From the NCBI GenBank assembly GCA_020849665.1, contig JADLFX010000053.1, forward strand, positions 50,851 through 114,850: DNA of 64,000 nucleotides, read 5' to 3'. Below, piece by piece: positions 1-10,432 of the stretch. This stretch comes from Planctomycetota bacterium (lineage in GTDB: Bacteria; Planctomycetota; UBA1135; UBA2386). Numbering within the stretch: the stretch's first letter is position 1; each line of letters begins with the position of its first letter. A program made the position numbers and the translations under genes. The notes beneath the pieces are model-generated. The model did not search any database. It saw only the letters and a program-made list of their open reading frames with translations, and was not told the DNA's origin.

Positions 1-1714
1 GGAGGCAGATCCAGCCTCCGGCCACCACGACGAGGGCGAAGGTGAACGCCTCCGACCCGGCTCGGAACCGGTTGCGCACGGCGCGCGGCACGAGGCGGAT
101 CCCCAGGAAGCCCGAGCCGAGCACCAGGGCCGGGATCAGGAACGGGGCCAGGATCAGCGCCGAGAAATGTCGTTCGACCTGCGGTGCCAGCCACATCGCC
201 GCCAGGAAGCCGAGCACGACGCTCGGCAGCGCGGCCATCAGCTCGATGGTCGGCTTGACCCACCGGCGCAGGTCCGGGTGCATGAACTGCGACACGTACA
301 TCGCGGCCAGGACGGCCAACGGCACCGCGAGCAACAGGCAGTAGAGCGTGGCCTTGAGCGTGCCGCTGAGCAGGGGGATCAGGCCCAGCTTCGGCTCGAA
401 GTCGTCCGTGCCGCTCGTGGACTGCCAGGTGTACGAGGGCGCCTCGGCACCCTCGTACCACACGGCGCCGAACAGCGTCCCGAGGGAGGTCTCCGGGTGG
501 TGGTGCTCGATCGCGCGGAGCTCGAGGGCATCGGCGCCTGCCACGAGCAGCGCGTCGCCCTTGGGCGTGTACGTGAGCGCGGCGGGGCTGGCCAGGGCGG
601 TCGTGCCGCTCCAGTCACGCTGCCCGGTGGTGACGTAGTAGATCCCCAGCTCCCGTCCGGCCCCGAGCACCACGAAGCCCTTGTTGCGCAGCGACGGGGC
701 GAAGCCGCGCGGTGCCCCGCCGAGGGAGGGGAAGACGCGGATCCTCCGCAGATCGAACTCGGCGCTGTCGGGGGCGCTGCGCACCTGCATCCAGCACTCC
801 AGGGCGCCGTCCTCGCGCCCGACCACGAGCGAGCGGTCCCCGAACGCCAGCCCGAGCATCGTGACCGGCCGGGGTCCGGGGTAGAGCTGCGGCCGGGGCG
901 ATTCGTGCTCGAGGCGCCACCACGCGAGGCTGCCGTCGGACGTGCCCGCGTAGAGGTTGCGCCGCTCGTGGTCCAGGAGGAGCTGGCCGACGGCCGCGGG
1001 GATCTCGAGCGTGCGGCGGCTGCGCTGCATGGTGCGCTCGCCGGAGAGCGCGTTCTCCTCCACCAGGGTCTGGACGAACGCGACGCTGCCGCTTGCGGTC
1101 ACGGCCGCGACGTCCAGCACGCCTTCCGCGGACTTGCGGACCGAGAAGATCCCGACCGGGGCGCGGCTCTCGTCGACCTCGACCTCGATCGGTTCGGACA
1201 CGACCGCCGTGGTGCGGCGGACGCTCGCGTCGAAGGTCACCCGCCACTCGACGGTGGCGCCGACCACGCGTCCGTCGCTGGTCGCGATGGCCAGTACGCG
1301 CCCGGCCAGGTCCTGGCCCACGCCGGTGGGTCGGACTCCTTCCCGCGTCAGCAGCGGCCGCTCCTGGACCACCGTGCCGTCCGCGAGCCGCACCACGCGG
1401 ATGCGACCCATGCCGTCCAGGACCGCGGCGAAGGTCTGGTGTTCGTCGACCAGGACCGCCCGTGCGTCCAGGCCGGCCACCGTCACGGCGCGGACCGGAG
1501 CGACGCTCGCGGGCAGGAGCAGCGGCACGACCTCGAGCACCAGGAACGCGAAGATCCCGAGGATCGCCGCGATGATCCCGAGTCCGCCTGCGGTCACCAC
1601 GTGGCGGCCGATCCGGTCCTGCCACACGCGGGCCGCACGGGTGCGCGGCATTGCCTTCGGCGCAGGCGGGGCCGGCGCGGGGTTCGGCTGTGGATCCGGT
1701 GCGGGCATCGACAT
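1..1714 (-). CDS. pstC: Phosphate ABC transporter permease PstC, large periplasmic insertion (3' end beyond window)
   Basis: Inner-membrane permease of the high-affinity PstSCAB phosphate importer. Translating from the ATG at 1714 gives a Pro/Ala-rich N-terminus, one membrane helix near residues 40-65, then about 370 residues with no strong membrane segment. The transporter core starts near residue 440 (FEPKLGLIPLLSGTLKATLY) and includes the inner-membrane-component loop with ALPSVVLGF near residue 480. The frame stays open to base 1, so the C-terminus is missing here. PstC is usually about 300 residues; a long extracytoplasmic insertion after the first helix occurs in longer variants. The insertion looks beta-strand-rich and may be a propeller-like domain (inference). 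It lies 153 bases downstream of pstS on the same strand and is probably in the same PhoB-controlled transcript. pstA and pstB would be expected beyond the left edge. Confidence 0.88.
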   Translation of the reverse strand, partial: MSMPAPDPQPNPAPAPPAPKAMPRTRAARVWQDRIGRHVVTAGGLGIIAAILGIFAFLVLEVVPLLLPASVAPVRAVTVAGLDARAVLVDEHQTFAAVLDGMGRIRVVRLADGTVVQERPLLTREGVRPTGVGQDLAGRVLAIATSDGRVVGATVEWRVTFDASVRRTTAVVSEPIEVEVDESRAPVGIFSVRKSAEGVLDVAAVTASGSVAFVQTLVEENALSGERTMQRSRRTLEIPAAVGQLLLDHERRNLYAGTSDGSLAWWRLEHESPRPQLYPGPRPVTMLGLAFGDRSLVVGREDGALECWMQVRSAPDSAEFDLRRIRVFPSLGGAPRGFAPSLRNKGFVVLGAGRELGIYYVTTGQRDWSGTTALASPAALTYTPKGDALLVAGADALELRAIEHHHPETSLGTLFGAVWYEGAEAPSYTWQSTSGTDDFEPKLGLIPLLSGTLKATLYCLLLAVPLAVLAAMYVSQFMHPDLRRWVKPTIELMAALPSVVLGFLAAMWLAPQVERHFSALILAPFLIPALVLGSGFLGIRLVPRAVRNRFRAGSEAFTFALVVVAGGWICL

Positions 1715-1867
1715 GGCTGGGGCATCCTGCGGCGAGAGGCGGGGAGCGGCGCGCTGCGGCGGGTGGGCAACGTCCGATCGGGGAACCGGGCCCGCGCATC
1801 CGGCAGGCCGGCTTGGATCGGTGGACGCTGCGCTACACGACGGAGTGCCGGCGCCGGCCCCTCGTGC

Positions 1868-2884
1868 TCACTTGCCGCCGCTCGCCTCGTCCGCCTTCCC
1901 GGTCTTCTCGCCCTTGGCGAACGGGAGTCCGAGCTTTTGTGCCTCGGCCGCGGCCAGCTTGAACGTGAGGGGCAGGTAGCCGTCCTTGATCGTGACGGTC
2001 TGGCCCTCCGCCGAGATCGCGTACTTGAGGAACTCCGCGACGAGCGGGCTCAGCTCCTTGTTGGGAGCCTTGTTCACGTAGACGTAGAGGAACCGCCCGA
2101 GCGGGTACTTGCCGCCCATGACCACGTCCTCCTCGATGCCGTAGGCCTGCTCGCCGGCCTTCTTGGCCACCGGCACCGGGCGCACCTCCGAGGTGCGATA
2201 GCCGATGCCGCTGTAGCCGATCCCCTGCAGGTCGCCGCCGACCGACTGGACGACGGTCGCGGACCCCGGCTGCTCCTTCACGCTGTCCTTGAAGTCGCCC
2301 TTGAAGAGCGCGTGCTCCTTGAAGTAGCCGTAGGTACCCGAGGCGGAGTTGCGACCGTAGAGCCGGATCGGCTTGTCCGCCCACTCGCCGGTCAGCCCGA
2401 GGTCGCCCCAGGTGGTGATGTCCTTGGCCGCGCCGCCCTTGCGGCTCTTCGAGAAGATCGCATCGATCTGCTGCAGGGTCAGCGACCGGATCGGGTTGTC
2501 CTTGTGCACGTACACCGCCAGCGCGTCGACCGCGACGCGCACGGCCGTGGGCTTGTAGCCGTACTTCTTCTCGAACTCGTCGTTCTCGCTGCCCTTCATC
2601 TCGCGGCTCATCGGGCCGAGCTGCGCCGTCCCCTCGATGAGAGCCGGGGGGGCCGTCGCCGAGCCCTTGCCCTCGATCTGGATCTTGACGTTCGGATAGA
2701 GCTTGTTGAACCCCTCGGCCCAGAGGGTCATCAGGTTGTTCAGGGTGTCGGAGCCGATCGAACTGAGGTTTCCGGAGATGCCGGAGACCTTGGCGTAGCT
2801 CGGCAGCTGCGGGTCGAGACGCGCCTGGGCGACGCCGAGACCAGGCAGGAGGGCGGCGGCTGCGGTGCAGAGGATCTTGTTCAT
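1868..2884 (-). CDS. pstS: Phosphate ABC transporter substrate-binding protein PstS
   Basis: Periplasmic phosphate receptor that hands Pi to the PstCAB permease. From the ATG at 2884 the 338-residue product starts with a signal peptide ([21 protein letters not shown]). It then shows PstS-family motifs: GSDTLNNLM, a GPMSREMK stretch, [26 protein letters not shown] and a C-terminal [10 protein letters not shown] segment. An upstream in-frame ATG at 2917 would add eleven arginine-rich residues before the signal peptide. The 2884 start is preferred because AAGGAA lies about nine bases before it. The gene is divergent from phoB and carries Pho-box repeats upstream, so phosphate-starvation control is expected. 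Length and order are normal for the family. Confidence 0.95.
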   Translation of the reverse strand: MNKILCTAAAALLPGLGVAQARLDPQLPSYAKVSGISGNLSSIGSDTLNNLMTLWAEGFNKLYPNVKIQIEGKGSATAPPALIEGTAQLGPMSREMKGSENDEFEKKYGYKPTAVRVAVDALAVYVHKDNPIRSLTLQQIDAIFSKSRKGGAAKDITTWGDLGLTGEWADKPIRLYGRNSASGTYGYFKEHALFKGDFKDSVKEQPGSATVVQSVGGDLQGIGYSGIGYRTSEVRPVPVAKKAGEQAYGIEEDVVMGGKYPLGRFLYVYVNKAPNKELSPLVAEFLKYAISAEGQTVTIKDGYLPLTFKLAAAEAQKLGLPFAKGEKTGKADEASGGK

Positions 2885-2925
2885 CGTGCGATTCCTTGCG
2901 GTTCGAGACGGCCGCACGCTAGGGC

Positions 2926-2970
2926 GCCGGATGAAGAGCCACCTTTCGGGCGCATGAAGAACATGTGAAG
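2926..2970 (-). promoter_or_regulatory. Pho boxes upstream of pstS
   Basis: On the minus strand, 11-bp units CTTCACATGTT (2970-2960) and CTTCATGCGCC (2959-2949) stand in tandem. A third related unit, CTTCATCCGGC, lies at 2936-2926. The 11-bp period with a CTTCAC/CTTCAT core is the PhoB direct-repeat pattern. A -10-like TAGCGT follows at 2921-2916, four bases after the last unit, leading to the pstS start at 2884. The role is inferred from pattern and gene context. Confidence 0.75.
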
Positions 2971-3017
2971 ATCACCCGCAGACCATGGTCCGCGGACCGC
3001 CATGCGGACCAAGTGAA

Positions 3018-3060
3018 GTTCATGACCCGTTCACGGCCCGTTCACGGATCGGCCTACGGT
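3018..3060 (+). promoter_or_regulatory. Pho boxes and -10 upstream of phoB
   Basis: Three consecutive 11-bp units, GTTCATGACCC, GTTCACGGCCC and GTTCACGGATC, fill 3018-3050 without gaps. After four bases (GGCC) comes a -10-like TACGGT at 3055-3060, and the phoB ATG is at 3099 with GGAG seven bases before it. This spacing mirrors the pstS side. Autoregulation of phoB by its product is typical of the family; here it is inferred. Confidence 0.75.
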
Positions 3061-3098
3061 CCCGCACTCCCCCGAAGGCGAGACCTGCGGAGCTGCCT

Positions 3099-3809
3099 AT
3101 GCCGACCGTGAAGCGTGAGAAGCTGCTCGTGATCGAGGACGAGGCCGACATCCTCGAAGTCATCGAATACAACCTGGCGCGCGAGGGCTACCGGGTGATC
3201 GCCTGCCGGGAGGGCGACGAGGGCCTGCGCCGGGCGCGTCGCGACAACCCGGACCTCGTCCTCCTCGACCTGATGCTGCCGGGCACGGACGGGGTGGAGG
3301 TGTGCCGGCAGCTCAAGCAGGACCCCGTCACCCGCGCGGTACCGGTGATCATCCTCACGGCCAAGAGCGAGGAGAGCGACGTGGTTCTGGGCCTGGGCGT
3401 CGGCGCAGACGACTACATGACCAAGCCCTTCTCCCCGCGCGAGCTGATCGCCCGCGTCCAGGCCGTGCTGCGCCGCGGGCCCCTGAAGGTCGAGCGGGGC
3501 GCGGGCGACCGCGTCGTGCGGGACGGGCTGGTGGTCGACATGGCCCGGCACGAGGTCCTGGCGGGGGGGAAGCCGATCGTGTTCACGCCCACCGAGATCC
3601 GCCTGCTGCATTTCCTGGCCAGCCATCCGGGTCGGGTGTTCGACCGCGCCCATCTCCTCAGCCGCGTGATCGGCGAGGACGCGATCGTGACCGACCGCAA
3701 CATCGACGTCCACGTCCGCTCCATCCGCCAGAAGCTCGGGGAGAAGCGCGAACTGATCGAGACCGTGCGCGGCGTCGGCTACCGGTTCCGGGATGCCCAG
3801 TCGACCTGA
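3099..3809 (+). CDS. phoB: Phosphate regulon response regulator PhoB
   Basis: OmpR/PhoB-class response regulator that binds Pho boxes when phosphorylated. The 236-residue product has a receiver domain (about 7-120) with the acidic pocket IEDEAD, phospho-acceptor Asp57 in LLDLMLPG, and the ILTAKS threonine/lysine switch. A winged-helix DNA-binding domain (about 140-230) ends with TVRGVGYRF. The ATG at 3099 is chosen because it sits seven bases after GGAG and begins just before the first receiver strand; the frame stays open further upstream to an ATG at 2985, but that would run through the Pho boxes. It overlaps phoR by 17 bases and lies next to pstS, which supports PhoB over other OmpR-type regulators. 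Confidence 0.94.
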   Translation: MPTVKREKLLVIEDEADILEVIEYNLAREGYRVIACREGDEGLRRARRDNPDLVLLDLMLPGTDGVEVCRQLKQDPVTRAVPVIILTAKSEESDVVLGLGVGADDYMTKPFSPRELIARVQAVLRRGPLKVERGAGDRVVRDGLVVDMARHEVLAGGKPIVFTPTEIRLLHFLASHPGRVFDRAHLLSRVIGEDAIVTDRNIDVHVRSIRQKLGEKRELIETVRGVGYRFRDAQST

Positions 3810-5250
3810 GACCGACCCGCACGGCCTGCTGCTCCAGCCTCGGGTGCGCCTTGCCTGGAGGCTGATCGCGGGCGTGGTCGCCCTGGTCCTGGTGTGGTCG
3901 ATGCTGACCTGGGTGCTGCTCGGCCAGGGCGCGGTGCCGGGCGGCGGGCCCGAAGCCGCCGATGGACGCTGGCGGATCGTGTGGATCGCCCTGGTCTGCG
4001 CCGCCCTCGGTGCGGCGCTCGCGGCGATCCTGGCCCGGGGCATCACCCGCGGGATCCACCGCGCCGCGACCGCGGCGCGGGCCTGGGCCGCCGGCGACCT
4101 CGACGCGCGGGCGCGGATCGACCGTGACGACGAACTCGGGCTGCTGGGCGCCGAGCTGAACCGGCTGGCCGAGTCCTTGAGCACGCGCAGCGCACGCAGC
4201 GCGGACGACCGCAGCCAGCTCCTGGGGATCCTGGGCGGCCTCTCCCAGGGTGTCGTGGCGGTGGATGCGGACGAACGGGTCGTGCACATGAACGCGATGG
4301 CCGCGCGCCTGCTGCAGGCGCGTGCCCGCGAGGCGCTCGGCAAGCCGATCTGGGAGGTGGCGCGCAGCCTGCAGGTGAGCGAGTGCCTGGCCCGCGCCCT
4401 GCGCGAGGGCGGAGAGATCGCCGACGAGCTCGTGTTCGACGGTCACGGGGAGGAACAGTCGATCCAGGTGCTCGCCGAGCCGCTGCTCGACGGCGACGGC
4501 CGGACCGCCGGTGCGGTCGCCGTGCTCCAGGACGTGACCCGGCTGCGCCGCCTGGAGGCCGTGCGCCGCGACTTCGTGGCCAACGTCTCGCACGAGCTGA
4601 AGACCCCGCTCACGGCGATTCGCGGACTCGTCGAGACGCTGCTGGACGATCCCGAGATGTCCCAGGAGACGCGCGTGCGCTTCCTGGCCAAGGTACGCAA
4701 CCAGACGCAACGCCTTGCCGCGCTGGTCACCGACCTGCTGACCCTGTCCCGCGTCGAGTCCGGGCGCGAGGCGCTGGAGAAGGCGCCGGTGGATCTGCGG
4801 GGGCCGGTGCGGGAATCGGTGCACTCCCTGATGCAGGAGGCGCTGGCCAGACGGCTCGACGTGCAGATGGCCCTGCCCGCGCAGCCCCTGGTGGTGCTCG
4901 GGGATGCCGAGGCCCTGCGCCAGGTGATGGACAACCTGATCGGCAACGCCATCAAGTACACCCCCGAAGGCGGGCGCGTGTGGGTGCGCCTGGACGAGGA
5001 CGCAGGCTCCGCGCGCATCGAGGTGCAGGACACCGGGATCGGCATCGAACCGCGCGACCAGGAGCGCATCTTCGAGCGCTTCTACCGGGTCGACAAGGCT
5101 CGCTCCCGCGAACTCGGCGGCACCGGCCTCGGCCTCTCGATCGTGAAACACATCACGCTTGCCCACCGCGGCGAGGTGGCGGTCGAGAGCACGCCCGGGC
5201 AGGGCAGCACGTTCCGCGTCCGCATCCCGCTCCGGCCCGAATCTTCATGA
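3793..5250 (+). CDS. phoR: Phosphate regulon sensor histidine kinase PhoR
   Basis: Membrane histidine kinase partner of PhoB, 485 residues. Two transmembrane helices (about 21-43 and 63-85) flank a short loop. A HAMP-like segment and a PAS-type domain (about 140-250) follow. Then come the dimerisation/phosphoacceptor helix [13 protein letters not shown] with His267 and an HATPase domain with N-box [16 protein letters not shown]1 DTGIGI and G2 [12 protein letters not shown]. The gene starts inside the end of phoB (17-base overlap), indicating translational coupling. The short periplasmic loop fits PhoR, which senses Pst/PhoU status and not an external ligand (family knowledge). Confidence 0.92.
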   Translation: MPSRPETDPHGLLLQPRVRLAWRLIAGVVALVLVWSMLTWVLLGQGAVPGGGPEAADGRWRIVWIALVCAALGAALAAILARGITRGIHRAATAARAWAAGDLDARARIDRDDELGLLGAELNRLAESLSTRSARSADDRSQLLGILGGLSQGVVAVDADERVVHMNAMAARLLQARAREALGKPIWEVARSLQVSECLARALREGGEIADELVFDGHGEEQSIQVLAEPLLDGDGRTAGAVAVLQDVTRLRRLEAVRRDFVANVSHELKTPLTAIRGLVETLLDDPEMSQETRVRFLAKVRNQTQRLAALVTDLLTLSRVESGREALEKAPVDLRGPVRESVHSLMQEALARRLDVQMALPAQPLVVLGDAEALRQVMDNLIGNAIKYTPEGGRVWVRLDEDAGSARIEVQDTGIGIEPRDQERIFERFYRVDKARSRELGGTGLGLSIVKHITLAHRGEVAVESTPGQGSTFRVRIPLRPESS

Positions 5251-5329
5251 ACGGCGTCCTCCGGCGTCGCCCGCCGGCCAGCTAGCATTCCGCCCGCTCC
5301 GTCCTTTCCACCACTACGCCGCCCCCGCC

Positions 5330-7740
<2,411 letters not shown>

Positions 7741-7769
7741 AACCGGCCAGGACTCGGGGACGGCGCGGG

Positions 7770-8504
7770 CTACCGTGTCCCGCGATCCTGCCGCGGCCGC
7801 GTGCCGGTCGGCCGGCGTGCGGCCGGCGCGCTGTCCGGGGACGCCTGCGGGTGGCTCTGCGAACCGGACCTGGAGTCGGGCCGGCTCGCCGTCGCGCCGG
7901 CACCCTCGAGCTGCAGCGCGGTGCGGATCGGAGCCGGCACGAGGTCGCCGAGTTCGCGCAGCGTCAGCTGCGAGAAGTGCAGGGCCTGCGAGCGTCGCGC
8001 GGCCTGCACCACCTGATGCCCGCTGCCGAACATCGATGCGAAGAGGGTGAGCACGAGGGTCAGCCCGACCACGACGACCAGGGCGCCCGTGCCGATGCCG
8101 AGCACGCCGCCGCCGAGCCGGTCGTAGAACGAGAGCCCGATCTTCGCGACCAGCTTCTGTACGAAGTAGGCGACGAACGACACGAGCAGGAGCACCACCA
8201 GGAAGATCGCGAAGTACGCGATGTAGAGGGCCAGCTCCGGATTGGCGCGCGCCTCCTGGAACCACCCCGCGAGCCGCCCGGCGAATCCCGGACCCAGGCG
8301 TGCGGCGACCAGGCACCCCAGGACCAGGGTCACGATCCGGCTGACCTGCCAGACGAACCCACGGAAGAGGCCGAGCACGAAGAACACGGCCAGCAGCGCC
8401 AGGGCAGTCAGGTCCACCCAGCCCAGGTTGCCGAGGACCTGCACGCCGGCCTCGGCCATGGGAACGGATGCGGGGGTCGGATCCTGCGTGGGGATGTGCG
8501 TCAT
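7770..8504 (-). CDS. CvpA family membrane protein
   Basis: Integral membrane protein of the CvpA/colicin V production family, 244 residues. Four hydrophobic helices lie at roughly 30-50, 55-77, 92-116 and 137-160. The family signature begins with GWVDLTALALLAVFFVLGLFRGFVWQ and a conserved FYDRLGGGVLGIGTGAL segment follows. The last 60 residues are a polar, Ser/Arg/Pro-rich cytoplasmic-looking tail. Start at 8504 is supported by GGCGG about ten bases upstream; an internal ATG at 8459 sits nearer to the conserved domain. A GATAAT -10-like element lies about 30 bases upstream. The precise function is unknown; some relatives act in envelope maintenance. Confidence 0.75.
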   Translation of the reverse strand: MTHIPTQDPTPASVPMAEAGVQVLGNLGWVDLTALALLAVFFVLGLFRGFVWQVSRIVTLVLGCLVAARLGPGFAGRLAGWFQEARANPELALYIAYFAIFLVVLLLVSFVAYFVQKLVAKIGLSFYDRLGGGVLGIGTGALVVVVGLTLVLTLFASMFGSGHQVVQAARRSQALHFSQLTLRELGDLVPAPIRTALQLEGAGATASRPDSRSGSQSHPQASPDSAPAARRPTGTRPRQDRGTR

Positions 8505-8606
8505 TCCAGAACCGCCGGGGGCAGATTATCCTGCGGCGCCGTTTCGGCCACGACCAGGGTGCTTCGCCTGCACGGTCAGACCGGAGGCAGGACGGGGCGC
8601 GAGACG

Positions 8607-10277
8607 ATGCAGAACGACTTCACGCCGCAGCGCACCCTCCTCCGCGACCTCCTGGCCAAGGTGGAGGAGGACCCCGGTCTGGCGGCCGAGCTGGCCAGGG
8701 CGAGGCGGGAGTTCTTCGGCGCCGATCAGGCCGAGTACCTCGCGCGCGGCACCAGCAAGGCCGATCGCGACCGCATGGACGCCGCGGCCAACCGCTTCGC
8801 CGAGTGGTTCCTCCTGGAGCGCGAGAGCGACGTCCTGGGCGAGGTGCCGGTCCGCGCCCTGGCCGAGCGGATGGGGCGGGGCGACGAGGCCGAGGACCTC
8901 GAGGCCTCCGTGGCGGGGGTGTTCGTGGTGGATCGCGTCGCCGGGGGCGAGGTGCGGGTGCGCGATCTGCAGGACGAGCGCTCCTATGACCTCGAGGGCG
9001 TGCGCGCGGCGACGGTGTCGGTGGGGGACGTCCTGGTCGGCCGGCTCTTCCCGCTGGCCAGCGGCGCCTACCTGCCGTCGCAGGCCTGCGTGGTGGAGCC
9101 CCGGGGTCGCGAGCTCGCCGAGGCGTTCCGCCAGGACCTGGTCCGGCTCGGGTTGCAGCGCCGGCTGAACCAGGCCGAACTGGAACGGGTGATGGTGCAG
9201 AGCCTCGCGCAGCAGCGCGCCCAGCCGTTCCGCGCCCTGGAGCGCGTGGAGGCAGACCTCGACGCGTTCCTGCGCCATGCAGGCAGATCGCCGCAGGACA
9301 TCCGCAGGCTGCTCGAGGCGCTCGCCGGCGCCGAACGACCGGCCGTGGTCATGGGCCCGCTCCTGGAGGAGCTCGCCTTCGACACCAACGTGGACCTCGA
9401 GCTGGCCCGCCGCCTGCTGCTCGAGGCCTGGAATGCCTACCACGCCCGGGGTCGCGCGCCTGCGCCGGCCCCGAGGCCGGCGCCCCCGGAACCGGACCCG
9501 CCGACCGCCGGCGCAGGGCCCACGCTGGGTTCCGATGTCGCGGCCCGCATCGAGCGCGGCCTCGCGCGCGGCCAGGACGTCGAGGACGTGTTCGCGGAGG
9601 TGGAGGGCATGCTCGGGGTCGACCCGAGCGAGGAGGAGGACGAAGACGCCGCGGCCCTGGACCCGTTCACCATCGGCGACCTGGAGCCCCTGGTCTACGA
9701 GTACCTGTGGGAGACCGCGACTGAGGACACCGCGGGAGGCCGGGCGCTGCGCCGGCTGGTGGAGATGCAGCACGAGGCACCGGTCCCGAAGACCAATCTC
9801 GAGTACCTGGAGGCCGAGGACCTCACGCGCTTCCTCCTGCAGATCTATCTGCAGTCTCCGCCGGAGCAGAGGCACGCCGCCGTCGCGGACGCCCACGACA
9901 CGCTGCGGCGCTTCTTCGCGTGGGGCGAGGCCACGCAGGACTTCCGCCTCCAGCCCACGCTCGAGGAGTGCGACCGCGCGTTCTACGACCACGTCGAACG
10001 TCTGGCCGCCGCGAGCCTCGCGCTCTCGTCGACGGTCCGCCCGCGGGCCGGGGAGCGGCCCCAGCTCTTCCGGGTGCTCGCCGTGGGGGACACGGGCACC
10101 GAGGTGCTGCTGATCCAGAGCGAGGAGAACCTGCTCCTGCCCGGCCCGGCGGGCCTCGCGGCGCGCCTGCACCCGGGAGACCTGCTGCTCGGCCTCCTCG
10201 ACCGCAGCGGCAAGGCTCCGCGCCTGCACGGCATGGTGGTCGCCATGCCGGGATCGGTCGAGCGGATGCTGGGCTGA
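8607..10277 (+). CDS. Uncharacterised 556-residue protein
   Basis: No family recognised. The product is soluble-looking, very acidic in its middle (an SEEEDEDAAALDP stretch) and predicted mostly helical. A Pro/Ala-rich linker near residues 285-315 separates an N-terminal half (residues 1-280) from a C-terminal half. The N-terminal half contains a short beta-rich segment around 115-170 (VFVVDRVAGGEVRVRDL, SVGDVLVGRLFPL). The last 70 residues are again strand-rich (VLAVGDTGTEVLLI, GDLLLGLLDR). No signal peptide or membrane helix. The same-strand gene 156 bases downstream is the TPR-DUF2325 protein, and the two may work together (inference from adjacency only). Divergent from the CvpA gene across about 100 bases. 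Confidence 0.7.
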   Translation: MQNDFTPQRTLLRDLLAKVEEDPGLAAELARARREFFGADQAEYLARGTSKADRDRMDAAANRFAEWFLLERESDVLGEVPVRALAERMGRGDEAEDLEASVAGVFVVDRVAGGEVRVRDLQDERSYDLEGVRAATVSVGDVLVGRLFPLASGAYLPSQACVVEPRGRELAEAFRQDLVRLGLQRRLNQAELERVMVQSLAQQRAQPFRALERVEADLDAFLRHAGRSPQDIRRLLEALAGAERPAVVMGPLLEELAFDTNVDLELARRLLLEAWNAYHARGRAPAPAPRPAPPEPDPPTAGAGPTLGSDVAARIERGLARGQDVEDVFAEVEGMLGVDPSEEEDEDAAALDPFTIGDLEPLVYEYLWETATEDTAGGRALRRLVEMQHEAPVPKTNLEYLEAEDLTRFLLQIYLQSPPEQRHAAVADAHDTLRRFFAWGEATQDFRLQPTLEECDRAFYDHVERLAAASLALSSTVRPRAGERPQLFRVLAVGDTGTEVLLIQSEENLLLPGPAGLAARLHPGDLLLGLLDRSGKAPRLHGMVVAMPGSVERMLG

Positions 10278-10432
10278 GACCCGGGATCCTGGATCGCGCG
10301 CGGAGGCCCGCCCGGCATCCCCCCCGGAGTGCTGCGCAACCCCTGCGGCCAGGCGCCCGGCGCCGCCGGCGCTTTGCGGCCGGGTTCGACCCCCGCACGT
10401 GCGGGTTCCGATACCCGCTGCAGGGGAACCGC

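Noticed and set aside
615..1799. Long open frame opposite the pstC reading frame region
   Set aside because: It is out of frame with the PstC translation, rich in Arg/Gly/Pro as expected of a GC-driven shadow, and its start is upstream of any ribosome-binding site.
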